This document shows positions 1 through 8,162 of a stretch of DNA of 17,325 nt, in pieces. Position numbers and translations under genes: made by a program. Numbering within the stretch: the first letter of the stretch is position 1; each line of letters starts with the position of its first letter. A model generated the notes under the pieces. It did not search any database. It was not told where the DNA came from and worked only from the letters and a program-made list of their open reading frames with translations. Origin of the DNA: Ruminococcus sp. (lineage in GTDB: Bacteria > Bacillota > Clostridia > Oscillospirales > Ruminococcaceae). The DNA lies in contig NZ_DXUU01000046.1 of NCBI RefSeq assembly GCF_019417665.1, positions 5,553 through 22,877 on the forward strand, read 5' to 3'.

Positions 1-117
1 GCCTTGGTCGCAGAAGTTGTTCCGTTTGTGGTAACTGTTGCCTTGGTGGCAGAAGTCGTTCTGTTTGTAGTAACTGTTGCCTTGGTCGCAGAAGTCGTTC
101 CGTTTGTGGTAACTGTT
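1..117. repeat. 39-bp tandem repeats encoding a Thr-rich linker
   Basis: Three units (1-39, 40-78, 79-117), probably continuing past the left edge. On the minus strand they encode TVTTNGTTSATKA, in frame with the surface protein. They follow poly-Thr stretches at about 123-178. Confidence 0.9.
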
Positions 118-3100
118 TCGCTGGTTGTTGTGGTGGTAGTCGTTGTTGTTGAGGTTGTTGTGGTAGTCGTCGTTGTCTGTGCATTTACGATAACCGTGCC
201 AGTCACAACGTTGTAGTTTTTGTCTTCCGGTGTGAACTCCCAGGTCAGGGTGTTTTTTCCGGCAGTCAGTGCCTTGATCTCGCCGACAATTTTCGCCAGA
301 CCCTTGGTGCTGTTTCCGCTGAGGATCAGTTCCAGTTCGCTTACCAGATCACCCTCGGTGTGAGAATCGCCGTCCACGGTAACTTCTACCGTTGGGTCAG
401 CCTTGGCGATCTGGAACGTCAGTTCGATTTTCGCCGTTTCGCCGTTTTTCGCTGTAACAATGACAGTAGTCTTGACGCTGTCAGCCGCCTTTGCCGGTGT
501 GCCGGAAAGCGTTCCGTCTGCGGAAAGTTCCAAACCATCCGGCAGCTTGCTGTCAGCTTCTACTGCGAAAGTCAACTCGCCCAGATCGGCAGCGTTTTCC
601 ACATAGTCGTTCAGATCGACCTCGGTCATTGCCTTTTTGTAAGTCAGTTCCAGCTTGTCCACATCGGCAGGAACGGTGATCTTCACCGCCTCTTTTTTCA
701 CAGTGAGTGCCGCATCGCCGATCATGAGATAAGTATCTTCAGTGAGCTCGGTCTCGCCGTCAAAATAACGGTAAGTATACGCCTTATCCGCAGACTCTTC
801 CAGCGTTACTTCATCCGCAGCGTTGTAATAAAGTTCCTTGGTGTCGGCATCATCGCCGAAAGTTTCGTCATAAGTCAGTGTCAGCCGAACGACTGCCTTT
901 GCCTGCTCGTTAAGGGTCGGGATCTCGTCCTCGCCGATGGTCTGGTAGAAGTTCAGCAGGTATGCAACTTCACCGCTGGCGAATTGGTCGGCGGTTTTGC
1001 TTGTGCCGTCGATGCTGTCAAAAGTTGTACCCTCTGCCGCACAGGTGTCGAGGTAGTAACTGTTTTTGACGATGCCATTGTTACTGCTATCATCTGCATC
1101 AATATAGTTATCGCCGCACACGCCGCCGATATTATCTCCAGTACCGGAAACTGTTCCGGTGTTGTAGCAGTTTTCGAGCGTGCCGCGATTGAGACCACAC
1201 ACACCGCCAACAGTATCCACACCAGAAACCGTTCCAGTATAATAACAGTTTTTGATTGTATTCTCATTATTACCGCACACACCGCCGACAGAGCTTTCAC
1301 TCTTAAAATAGGAGTTCACTATGCCAACATTTTGAATGATGCCACAGTTATATTCAAACAAACCAGTACTGCTGTTAGCATCGCAATACAAGCCGCTGAT
1401 CGTATGCCCCTGTCCATCGAATTTGCCAGTGTAATAGCCATATGGAAATTTTCCGATCGGTGTCCAAGTTCTCCAACTGTTTGCACTGATGCCATCATAT
1501 CCAGAAAGATCGCCCTCATTGATTACGATGTCTTTTTTCAGAACAGCACTTGCATTTCTATTCGGATAGTCATCAAAAGAACTGCCTGTGGTATTCACAA
1601 ATGCTGCGAACCAGTACAGCTGACCGGCGTTAGAGATCTCGTAGTTTCCGGTTGCCTCGTTCAGCGTTGCCGGTTGATAGTGGGTGCTGTCCTTGGTGCA
1701 GAAACCATTTTCGTCGAAGTCGTGTTCTCCACTCGCTGTTTCGCTGTTGGCGTAATACGTCTTGTCGGTGCAGTCAGTATAGAAATAGACTACGCCGTGG
1801 CTCTTGTCCAGAACCGGAAGAGCGTCTGCGTTCTCGCCGCTTAGATTCTGGTAGAAGTGTACCGTGTCGCCCTCGGACTTGCTGCCGTTCAGCAGGTAAG
1901 CGACTTCACCGCTGGCGAATTGGTCAGCGGTTTTGCTTGTGCCGTCGGTGTTGTCAAAGGTTGTACCCTCTGCCGCACAGGTGTCGAGGTAGTAGCAGTT
2001 TTTGAATGTGCCACCGTTACTGTAACCGCACACGCCACCAACTTTGCTGCCAGTACCAAAAACTGTTCCGATGTTGTAGCAATTTTCAATTGTACCATAA
2101 TTGTTGTAACCGCACATACCGCCAGTTTTAGACGAGCCAAAAACCGTTCCAGTGTTGTAGCAATTTCTGATTGTACTTTCAGTGATGCCGCATACACCAC
2201 CAACACATTCATATCCATAAAAATAAGAACATATTATGCCAATATTTTGAATCGTGCCATTGCTCCATCCAAACAAGCCAACATAATTTGCCCAATTATC
2301 GTTGAAATACAAGCCACTGACCGTATGGTTTTGTCCGTCGAACGTGCCAGAATATATTTTGCTAACACTTCCAATGGGTGTCCAATCTCTCCAGCCTTCT
2401 GCCTTGTTGCCGTCACAGCCGGAGACATCGCCCTCATTGACGGAGATATCTGCTGTGAGGACAGCGTTCAGACTGCCTTCACCGTTGTTCACCTTGTCTG
2501 CGAACCAATACAGCTGACCGGCGTTGCTGATCTCGTAGTTTCCAGTTGTCTCGTTCAGCGTTGCCGGTTGATAGTGGGTGCTGTCCTTGGTGCAGAAACC
2601 GTTTTCGTCGAAGTCGTGTTCTCCACTCGCTGTTTCGCTGTTGGCGTAATACGTCTTGTCGGTGCAGTCAGTATAGAAATAGACTACGCCGTGGCTCTTG
2701 TCCAGAACCGGAAGAGCGTCTGCGTTCTCGCCGCTTAGATTCTGGTAGAAGTGTACCGTGTCGCCCTCGGACTTGCTGCCGTTCAGCAGGTAAGCTACTT
2801 CACCGCTGGCGAATTGGTCAGCGGTTTTGCCGCCATTTTCATCTTCTGTGTCTGCGAGGTAATAGCAATTTGTGACTGGACCAAAATTGTATCCACATAT
2901 ACCGCTTATATCAGCACTTGAGCTAGTAGCAGTAACAGTTCCTATGTTATAACAGTTTGAAATTGGTGCAATACTACAACCACACACACCACCCACAGAA
3001 GCTACTGGGCCGGTAGCAGTAACAGTTCCTGTGTTATAACAGTTTGCGATTGTGCCACCATTATATCCACATATACCGCCTATAGTAGCAGATGACTCAA

Positions 3101-3824
3101 TAGCGGTAAGATTCCCTGCATTATAACAGTTTGTGATTGTGCCGTCATTGCGTCCACACACACCGCCCACAAAATCATTCCCTTTGAAATAGGAATCAAC
3201 AACTCCAACATTTTTTATGTTGCCATCGGCTTCTGAACTTCCGAATAATCCAATACGTGTTGAATTACCATTAAAGTACAAACCACTTACGGTTTTATTA
3301 TTTCCGTCAAACGTTCCTGAATACAGTGTTATATGATCTTCCATACAATCTGCAATCGGTGTCCAGGTTATAAAATCACTTCCGTTGGAAACGTTGTCCT
3401 CTTCATCGTATTGTAAGGAATTAAGAAGATTTTCATTTACTGTGATGTTGGTTGTCAGAATTGCATTGGCTAATGTGTTTTGTTCAACTCCATCAAGAGT
3501 GCCGTTTACAAGTCCTGCAAACCAGTACAGCTGACCTGCATTGCTGATTTCGTAAACAGTCTCTTTCGTGCCGTCATCGTCAATGTCATATTTGTCAGTT
3601 GTTTCAACAGCAGGCTGATATACGGTTGCATTGCATTTCGGGCAGTTTCCGAAACCGTTGGTGTTCCCTGTATCGTAGCTGTGTTCATGGGTGGATGTGT
3701 CCTCCTCCGCACTCGCCGACAGCACGCCGCCGGAAAGCGAACCGATGCCCACAGACGAGATGCCCGTCACAAGTGCCGCCGCAAGGCTCAGCACTCGCCG
3801 GGATAGTTTCTTTTGAATTCGCAT
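1..3824 (-). CDS. Secreted GLUG-repeat surface protein, C-terminus beyond left edge
   Basis: The frame stays open from the ATG at 3822-3824 to the left edge, giving about 1274 residues with no stop, so the gene is partial. A strong RBS (AAGGAGG) lies 7 nt before the ATG. Residues 1 to about 41 form a signal peptide: a basic start (RIQKKLSRR), a hydrophobic stretch and a likely cleavage after ASA. Three clusters of GLUG-type repeats follow, with the pattern VGGVCGxNxGTIxNCYNTG, at roughly residues 165-325, 490-620 and 790-930. Each is introduced by an EISNAGQLYWFA module and an FDGxxxTVSGLYF motif. Next comes a region with LPDGLELSADGTLSGTP (about residue 1085), typical of putative Ig (He_PIG) domains, then another beta-rich segment, then a Thr-rich linker with 13-residue tandem repeats. 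GLUG proteins are usually extracellular adhesins or enzyme-associated modules. The function is not known here, and the anchor or catalytic part may lie outside the window. Confidence 0.9.
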   Translation of the reverse strand, partial: MRIQKKLSRRVLSLAAALVTGISSVGIGSLSGGVLSASAEEDTSTHEHSYDTGNTNGFGNCPKCNATVYQPAVETTDKYDIDDDGTKETVYEISNAGQLYWFAGLVNGTLDGVEQNTLANAILTTNITVNENLLNSLQYDEEDNVSNGSDFITWTPIADCMEDHITLYSGTFDGNNKTVSGLYFNGNSTRIGLFGSSEADGNIKNVGVVDSYFKGNDFVGGVCGRNDGTITNCYNAGNLTAIESSATIGGICGYNGGTIANCYNTGTVTATGPVASVGGVCGCSIAPISNCYNIGTVTATSSSADISGICGYNFGPVTNCYYLADTEDENGGKTADQFASGEVAYLLNGSKSEGDTVHFYQNLSGENADALPVLDKSHGVVYFYTDCTDKTYYANSETASGEHDFDENGFCTKDSTHYQPATLNETTGNYEISNAGQLYWFADKVNNGEGSLNAVLTADISVNEGDVSGCDGNKAEGWRDWTPIGSVSKIYSGTFDGQNHTVSGLYFNDNWANYVGLFGWSNGTIQNIGIICSYFYGYECVGGVCGITESTIRNCYNTGTVFGSSKTGGMCGYNNYGTIENCYNIGTVFGTGSKVGGVCGYSNGGTFKNCYYLDTCAAEGTTFDNTDGTSKTADQFASGEVAYLLNGSKSEGDTVHFYQNLSGENADALPVLDKSHGVVYFYTDCTDKTYYANSETASGEHDFDENGFCTKDSTHYQPATLNEATGNYEISNAGQLYWFAAFVNTTGSSFDDYPNRNASAVLKKDIVINEGDLSGYDGISANSWRTWTPIGKFPYGYYTGKFDGQGHTISGLYCDANSSTGLFEYNCGIIQNVGIVNSYFKSESSVGGVCGNNENTIKNCYYTGTVSGVDTVGGVCGLNRGTLENCYNTGTVSGTGDNIGGVCGDNYIDADDSSNNGIVKNSYYLDTCAAEGTTFDSIDGTSKTADQFASGEVAYLLNFYQTIGEDEIPTLNEQAKAVVRLTLTYDETFGDDADTKELYYNAADEVTLEESADKAYTYRYFDGETELTEDTYLMIGDAALTVKKEAVKITVPADVDKLELTYKKAMTEVDLNDYVENAADLGELTFAVEADSKLPDGLELSADGTLSGTPAKAADSVKTTVIVTAKNGETAKIELTFQIAKADPTVEVTVDGDSHTEGDLVSELELILSGNSTKGLAKIVGEIKALTAGKNTLTWEFTPEDKNYNVVTGTVIVNAQTTTTTTTTSTTTTTTTTTSETVTTNGTTSATKATVTTNRTTSATKATVTTNGTTSATK
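1606..1936. repeat. 331-bp near-identical direct repeat, copy 1, in the surface protein gene
   Basis: Matches 2500-2830 at all but about 8 positions (offset 894 bp). It encodes the linker between GLUG clusters: from FASGEVAYLLNGSK through VHFYQNLSGENADALPVLD and GEHDFDENGFCTKDSTHYQP to EISNAGQLYWFA. A third, partial copy of its beginning (GLUG-distal side) occurs near 950-1065. Confidence 0.9.
2500..2830. repeat. 331-bp near-identical direct repeat, copy 2, in the surface protein gene
   Basis: Partner of 1606-1936, same orientation and reading frame. Between 2554 and 2801 there is only about one mismatch, so the copies are recent or kept alike by gene conversion. Confidence 0.9.
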
Positions 3825-3846
3825 AAATTTCCTCCTTTTTTGTTTC

Positions 3847-3863
3847 GAATATATGATATATTC
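3847..3863. promoter_or_regulatory. 17-bp palindrome just after the predicted transcription start
   Basis: The sequence gaatatatgatatattc is a perfect inverted repeat around a central g. It lies about 5-20 nt downstream of the expected transcription start of the surface protein gene and 23 nt before its start codon. It could be a repressor operator or a small 5' leader hairpin. It is AT-rich, so chance is possible. Confidence 0.35.
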
Positions 3864-3874
3864 TCGATACTTTT

Positions 3875-3904
3875 ATTATATCATAATCGGATATTTCTTG
3901 TCAA
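3875..3904 (-). promoter_or_regulatory. Sigma-A type promoter of the surface protein gene
   Basis: On the minus strand there is a consensus -35 TTGACA (3899-3904), an 18-bp spacer and a consensus -10 TATAAT (3875-3880). The -10 is preceded by TGA, which makes it an extended -10. The start codon is about 50 nt downstream. Both hexamers match the housekeeping consensus exactly, so strong constitutive expression is expected unless the adjacent palindrome is an operator. Confidence 0.85.
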
Positions 3905-3933
3905 GAAAAAAGAGAATTTTTTCTAACCCATAT

Positions 3934-4003
3934 AAAAAGTTGGAACGAAACGACATAACAAGGCGCTTTTCAGCGATTTTATGTCGTTTCGTTCCAACTT
4001 TTT
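3934..4003 (-). terminator. Long hairpin terminator after the AAA-ATPase gene
   Basis: Perfect 25-bp inverted repeat: left arm 3934-3958, right arm 3979-4003, 20-nt loop. The loop itself holds a small hairpin, CGCT-GAAA-AGCG when read on the minus strand, that is, a GNRA tetraloop. The arms end in A5/T5 runs, so it could work in both directions. It lies 35 nt after the ATPase stop codon and before the promoter of the surface protein gene. The stem is longer than a typical intrinsic terminator. Confidence 0.75.
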
Positions 4004-4038
4004 TTATTGATAATACAACCGATGCAACGGCAGGGTCC

Positions 4039-5604
4039 CTACATCTTCACCCGTTCGATCTTACAAGTATGCCGCTTCTCTTTATCATAATTCACGCCGA
4101 CCAAAAGTACATCACCGCTGTAATTCTGCAAACAGTCCAGATAGTCTTTCCGCTTGATCTGCTCCACTGCCTCTTCTGCGGAATGTCCCCACTTCAGTTC
4201 CACAATCATAGCAGGCAAATTACAGTTTCGGTTCGGTTCAAACACAATGTCTGCAAAGCCTTTTCCAGCCGGCATTTCCCGATGCAGGGTATAATTCTTC
4301 TGAGCAGAGTAGTACGCCAGAGAAATCACACAGGACAGGGCATTTTCATCGTTGTATTTCAAAATCGAGGCGTTCTCTTGGTGTGCCTGTTCGATCAGTT
4401 CCGCAACGGTTTTCGCATCGCCGGAAAGTGTAGCTTGCAGTAGCTGTTCCGAGGAACGGATTGCCTGTACAACTGGCTCCCAACCGCCGTCTTCGATGGA
4501 ATTGATAAACTCCTGCCGCACTTCTCCGTTCGGGATCCACACCACACGGTTCTGTTCATCATAGGTCAAATAGCCCAGATGTACGAGCAGTGTCAGAACA
4601 TCGTCTGCACTGTGGAAGGTGGTCATATCATTCTGAAACTTATCTGGATTCACAGGCACTTTTTCTCCTGCGATCATCTGTACGATCTTGTCCCGCAGTC
4701 CGTCCTGATTCAGATCAATGTACACTTTCAGTGCTTCGTAAGTTTCTGTTTTTGTCCAGTAATTGCTGAATTTTCCACGAAGCATGGCTTCTACCACGGA
4801 CTTCGGATTGTAAATCGAAACGCCGTCCACGCAGTAGCCGTCATACCATTTCTTCGTTTCTGAAAACGGCATTTTGTATTGATCGCAAAGCTGCCGGACT
4901 TCTTGTTCTGTAAAGCCGGTAAATTCTTCAATGGGAGAGGCATCTGTCATGGAATATTCATAGAATACATTGATTGCTGAGTGCTCACCGTACTTCTTGA
5001 TGGGCAAAATACCTGTCATGTAAGCAAGGGCAATATAGCTTTTGTCCTTTAACAAATCTCTCAAGAAGTCCAGATATGCTGTCTGTTCTTCCAACTGGTT
5101 CTTTCGGGAACGGAAAATACAGTCCCATTCATCAATGATAAAGATAAATGGAATCTGACATTCCTGATAAATATCATCCAACATGAATGTTAAAATCGTC
5201 TTATCCAGATAGTCCACATCCGGATATGCTCGCAGCAGATCTCGCCCCACCGCTTTTGTGATCAGTGCAACCATCTGTTCCATAGTTTGTGTCTTGCTCA
5301 GAAAATTCTGCATATTCAAGTGAATCACGTTATACCGGTTCAGGTGCTTTTCAAAATCGGAATGCTTTGCGATTTTCAGCCCTTGAAACAATTCTCTGGA
5401 ATCACAGCCACGGCTGTAGTAAGCGGTCAGCATATTTGCTGCCATGGACTTTCCGAATCGGCGTGGACGGCTGACGCAGATATACCCTTGCTCCGTATTC
5501 AGTTTCTTATTTGTATAGGCAATCAGTTCTGTTTTATCGATGTAAATTTCAGAATTCAAACTTTTCTGAAAATCAACATTTTCTGGATTCAAGTAAACTC
5601 CCAT
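4039..5604 (-). CDS. AAA-ATPase-like protein with C-terminal PD-(D/E)XK nuclease-like domain
   Basis: A 521-residue protein with the layout of the AAA-ATPase_like (PF09820) plus DUF1703/PD-(D/E)XK (PF08011) family, at its usual length. Visible motifs: the conserved start YIDKTELI (21-28), a P-loop in RPRRFGKSM (46-54), Walker B in IFIIDEWD (154-161), and a C-terminal nuclease-like core with FADIVFE (450-456; D452) and IVELKWG (467-473; E469, K471). These genes occur in many copies in gut Clostridia and Bacteroidetes. Their biological role is not established; mobile-element or defence functions have been suggested. The start is set by AAGGAGGG 7 nt before the ATG. The gene is monocistronic, with its own promoter and terminator. 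Confidence 0.93.
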   Translation of the reverse strand: MGVYLNPENVDFQKSLNSEIYIDKTELIAYTNKKLNTEQGYICVSRPRRFGKSMAANMLTAYYSRGCDSRELFQGLKIAKHSDFEKHLNRYNVIHLNMQNFLSKTQTMEQMVALITKAVGRDLLRAYPDVDYLDKTILTFMLDDIYQECQIPFIFIIDEWDCIFRSRKNQLEEQTAYLDFLRDLLKDKSYIALAYMTGILPIKKYGEHSAINVFYEYSMTDASPIEEFTGFTEQEVRQLCDQYKMPFSETKKWYDGYCVDGVSIYNPKSVVEAMLRGKFSNYWTKTETYEALKVYIDLNQDGLRDKIVQMIAGEKVPVNPDKFQNDMTTFHSADDVLTLLVHLGYLTYDEQNRVVWIPNGEVRQEFINSIEDGGWEPVVQAIRSSEQLLQATLSGDAKTVAELIEQAHQENASILKYNDENALSCVISLAYYSAQKNYTLHREMPAGKGFADIVFEPNRNCNLPAMIVELKWGHSAEEAVEQIKRKDYLDCLQNYSGDVLLVGVNYDKEKRHTCKIERVKM

Positions 5605-5645
5605 TGTTTTTCCCTCCTTGCTGTAGTTTCTATTTCTTTATTTTT

Positions 5646-5674
5646 ATTATACCACAGCATAAGAGAAAAAGCAA
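5646..5674 (-). promoter_or_regulatory. Promoter of the AAA-ATPase gene
   Basis: On the minus strand: -35 TTGCTT (5669-5674), 17-bp spacer, -10 TATAAT (5646-5651) with an extended TGG before it. The start codon follows about 41 nt downstream. It begins immediately after the terminator of the upstream operon. Confidence 0.75.
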
Positions 5675-5686
5675 CTTTTTCATGTG

Positions 5687-5731
5687 TAAAAAGCTCCGAA
5701 TCACACACATCATTGGACGAACCGGAGCTTT
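5687..5731 (-). terminator. Intrinsic terminator closing the recombinase operon
   Basis: Minus-strand hairpin with arms AAAGCTCCG (5723-5731) and CGGAGCTTT (5690-5698), a 24-nt loop and a T5 run. It lies 27 nt after the stop codon of the last small gene of the operon. Confidence 0.75.
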
Positions 5732-5758
5732 CTTATTGTGACTTGTTCTTTCCGTTAC

Positions 5759-6031
5759 TTAACAGTAGTACGTATTGGTAACACCTTTCTGCTTTCCTCT
5801 CTGAAAATACGGCAATTTTCCCTGATTATATAGTGTACTGATTGCTCTGCCGACTCTGCATTTATCTCCACGGGATAACTGATGATATAATCCAGGTCTG
5901 CTCAATTCTATCATATCCCGTACCCGAAGTGGCTTTCCATGTGTGCTTCTGCATCGAGCCACACACGCAATTGCCTGCTGAGATAGCTTTGCATTGGTGT
6001 AACGATAAGTAAGACAAAATTGATTTTTCAT
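5759..6031 (-). CDS. Small basic protein, possibly a winged-helix DNA-binding protein
   Basis: A 90-residue protein starting at ATG 6029-6031. It overlaps the upstream gene as ATGA, so its translation is probably coupled; GAAGAGGAG just upstream acts as the RBS. The sequence is basic and Cys-rich (AIACVARCRSTHG near residues 20-32). Its C-terminal half, from MIELSRPGLYHQLSRG to AISTLYNQGKLPYFQRG, has the look of a helix-turn-helix followed by a beta wing. I do not recognise a named family. As the last gene of the operon holding a large serine recombinase, it could be a recombination directionality factor or a regulator; that is inference from position and size only. Confidence 0.7.
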   Translation of the reverse strand: MKNQFCLTYRYTNAKLSQQAIACVARCRSTHGKPLRVRDMIELSRPGLYHQLSRGDKCRVGRAISTLYNQGKLPYFQRGKQKGVTNTYYC

Positions 6032-6366
6032 TCTGACCACTCCTCTTCCATATCTATAATAAGTTCTTCTCCATCTTCTGCGATTTTCTGAAAAAATTCA
6101 GTTTGTTCCTGCTTTTTCTGCATCTCTTTGTCAGAGATGATCCTCACCCGCTGTCCCAAAATGCCTTTTGGAAACGGGAGTGCTTTTTCGCTCAAAATAG
6201 CTTCCAGTTCGTCCTCGTCAATGGTAACGGTTCCTTTGTTGGTATAACAGCCGCCCTGATCGATTCCCAGAACAGTTAGTTCGTATTGTCCAAAGTCATT
6301 CAGGATCTCTACTGCTGTCACAAGAGCTTCTGTACACATAACAGCATTTTCAAACAAAAACATCAT
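6028..6366 (-). CDS. Small acidic hypothetical protein
   Basis: A 112-residue protein with an acidic C-terminus ending EEEWSE. The first of two adjacent ATGs is preferred because AGGGGG sits 8 nt before it; that RBS begins right at the stop codon of the recombinase gene (15-bp gap). The middle part (GQYELTVLGIDQGG, then GTVTIDEDELEAILSEK) looks alpha/beta. No family recognised. Its place directly after the recombinase suggests an accessory role in recombination, but nothing in the sequence proves it. Confidence 0.75.
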   Translation of the reverse strand: MMFLFENAVMCTEALVTAVEILNDFGQYELTVLGIDQGGCYTNKGTVTIDEDELEAILSEKALPFPKGILGQRVRIISDKEMQKKQEQTEFFQKIAEDGEELIIDMEEEWSE

Positions 6367-6381
6367 ATTATCGTCCCCCTT

Positions 6382-7905
6382 TCAGGCAATGTTGAAGTAT
6401 GCCTTTGTCTCTTTATCTATGGATACACCAGGCTGAAATGCCACAGTGATGGTTTCTTTTCCAATCTGAATCTCCTGGATTACTGCCGATTTTAGTGCAG
6501 CTGCTTCCGGAGATTTTTCTGTACACATATAGTTGGTAAATTTCTGAACAAGCTCCTGATATGCTGTCTCATCGATCTCAGAGATGGTATTGCCCACAGC
6601 CTCCAACTGTTGTTTCAATTGCTGGATCTCTGTTTCATTCTTGTCAATAGAACGCAGAATCGTTTCTGTTGCCCTTCCCTTTTCCAGATAGACCATCAGA
6701 TTGGCATTGGCTTTCTCCAATCCATTGATCTGATTTTGTATGGTATTGGTTTCACCGCTTTGTATCATTTTTTGGCGGGAAAGTTTTTGATTGACTCTAT
6801 CGATGATCTTCTGCTTGTTGTCCGGACAAAAAATGCAGTTTTTCACTGCGTGAAAAACAAACGGTGCCAGTTGGTCGGCTCTTACACTCTTGACGACACA
6901 ATCGCAACTTTTTCTGTACTGCAGGTACTTGTGCCCGTTGCTGTGATTGACGTTGCCGGAAAACGGCTTGCCGCACGTTGCACAGTACGTGAGTCCGTTG
7001 AGAGCGTAGTAGTTCTTACCAGTGCGGCTGGCAGTCCGACTGCTATTCTGTGCCATCTTTTCCTGCACCTTGTCGAAAAGCTCTGGTTCGATGATCGCCG
7101 GCATCCCGTCTGGGATCTCTATGGGGTCTGGCTTGATCTTGTGGGAGTTCCGGTGTCCGTCACTGTCTTTGGCTGCAGTACGATCGTAGGTGTAGGTCCC
7201 CTTGTACTTTTTGTTGGTCAGGATGGTGTGGATGGCAGTGTCTGAGAAGTTGTTGCCGCCGGTGGTCTTATACCCCTTTTGTTTTAAATGCTTTTTGATG
7301 TAACTGTAACCCATGCCACTGTTGTAAAGCGTATAGATGTCACGGACGATCGGTGCTGTCCGTGCATCGATCTCATAGAGTCCGGCATCATTTACGGTAT
7401 AACCAATGGGCGGCACACCGCCTAAATGACGGCACTGCTTGGCACTCTCTAAAAGTGCAGCTCTGGTATTCCTGGAAATATTGTCCGATGTTTCTTCTGC
7501 CGCAGCAGCCTTTACCACTGTAGCAAACTTGCTGTAATCAGAAGACGCTGTGTCAATGCCATCATTGACAGCGATCAGCCGGATCCCATGTTCCTCCAGC
7601 CACTTTAAATCATTGATCTGATTGCCGGCATTTCGGTGGAGACGATCCAATGCACGAACGATAATAACCTTTGCCCTTACTCTTTCGGACAAGAGATCTT
7701 CCTTCATTTGCTGGTATCCATCACGGTTAATGTTCCTTCCGGTTTTCGCATAGTCCGTATAGATCTTCTCTATGCACATCTGATGAGCCTTTACATAGTT
7801 CTCTGCACACGTCATCTGTGCTGCAGGACTGTTTCCGTTATCCTGTGCATGAGAACTGTATCTGATGTAAACTAAAACGAGTTGTGTATTCTTTGTCTCA
7901 TTCAT
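6382..7905 (-). CDS. Large serine recombinase (site-specific integrase) A
   Basis: About 507 residues from the preferred start ATG 7903-7905, which has GGAAAGGA upstream; an ATG 24 nt further up lacks a good RBS. The N-terminal resolvase domain (about 10-145) carries YIRYSSHAQ (13-21), with S17 as the predicted nucleophile, and RALDRLHRN (84-92). The Recombinase domain (about 155-280) starts around GGVPPIGY. A zinc ribbon follows with CATC (308-311) and CDC (334-336). The rest is largely coiled coil (about 375-450). This order is standard for the large serine integrases of phages and integrative elements (PF00239, PF07508, PF13408), and the length is normal. It is fifth in an operon after the DUF927 ATPase and a 63-residue protein. 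It probably catalyses integration and excision of the element. Confidence 0.93.
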   Translation of the reverse strand: MNETKNTQLVLVYIRYSSHAQDNGNSPAAQMTCAENYVKAHQMCIEKIYTDYAKTGRNINRDGYQQMKEDLLSERVRAKVIIVRALDRLHRNAGNQINDLKWLEEHGIRLIAVNDGIDTASSDYSKFATVVKAAAAEETSDNISRNTRAALLESAKQCRHLGGVPPIGYTVNDAGLYEIDARTAPIVRDIYTLYNSGMGYSYIKKHLKQKGYKTTGGNNFSDTAIHTILTNKKYKGTYTYDRTAAKDSDGHRNSHKIKPDPIEIPDGMPAIIEPELFDKVQEKMAQNSSRTASRTGKNYYALNGLTYCATCGKPFSGNVNHSNGHKYLQYRKSCDCVVKSVRADQLAPFVFHAVKNCIFCPDNKQKIIDRVNQKLSRQKMIQSGETNTIQNQINGLEKANANLMVYLEKGRATETILRSIDKNETEIQQLKQQLEAVGNTISEIDETAYQELVQKFTNYMCTEKSPEAAALKSAVIQEIQIGKETITVAFQPGVSIDKETKAYFNIA

Positions 7906-7970
7906 ATGGTTTGTTCCTTTCCGAATCATTCTATTTTAGCCGTCCTGCACGATTGCCGGAGGCGGTCGTA

Positions 7971-8162
7971 TTACCCAGTTTTTCCTGATGCACACTCCTT
8001 TGTTAAAATGGCAGCAAGAACATCGGCAGCAAGGTCAATGATCACGTCATTGGCTGCCTCTGTCTCAGAATCTTTTCTGTTTTTTGTTTCACAGCCGTTA
8101 TAGTAAAAGAAGCCTTCCCTTAACCGCTCCCGATTGATCTGTAAGCTTGTAACCTCTTCCAT
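7971..8162 (-). CDS. Short hypothetical protein overlapping the DUF927 gene
   Basis: A 63-residue protein starting MEEVTSLQINRERL, overlapping the end of the DUF927 ATPase gene by 65 bp in another frame. GGAGGAAAGGGAAG lies upstream of the ATG inside the ATPase coding sequence. The C-terminal half (AANDVIIDLAADVLAAILTKE) is predicted helical. No family recognised. It is kept as a gene because it fills the gap between two clear genes on the same strand and has an RBS. The large overlap lowers certainty. Confidence 0.6.
   Translation of the reverse strand: MEEVTSLQINRERLREGFFYYNGCETKNRKDSETEAANDVIIDLAADVLAAILTKECASGKTG

Noticed and set aside
1..117. Possible CRISPR array from regular repeats
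   Set aside because: The 39-bp units are directly adjacent with no spacers and encode an in-frame Thr-rich linker.
360..1844. Long plus-strand open frame of 494 codons (and a similar one at 1857-2738)
   Set aside because: It is antisense to the surface protein gene, has no RBS, and its open length is a by-product of the repeated codon pattern; the two frames share the 331-bp repeat.
4352..5781. Plus-strand open frames antisense to the AAA-ATPase gene
   Set aside because: No RBS or recognisable domains; the minus-strand gene has full family motifs.
6610..7245. 211-codon plus-strand frame
   Set aside because: Antisense shadow of recombinase A, which has intact domain motifs.
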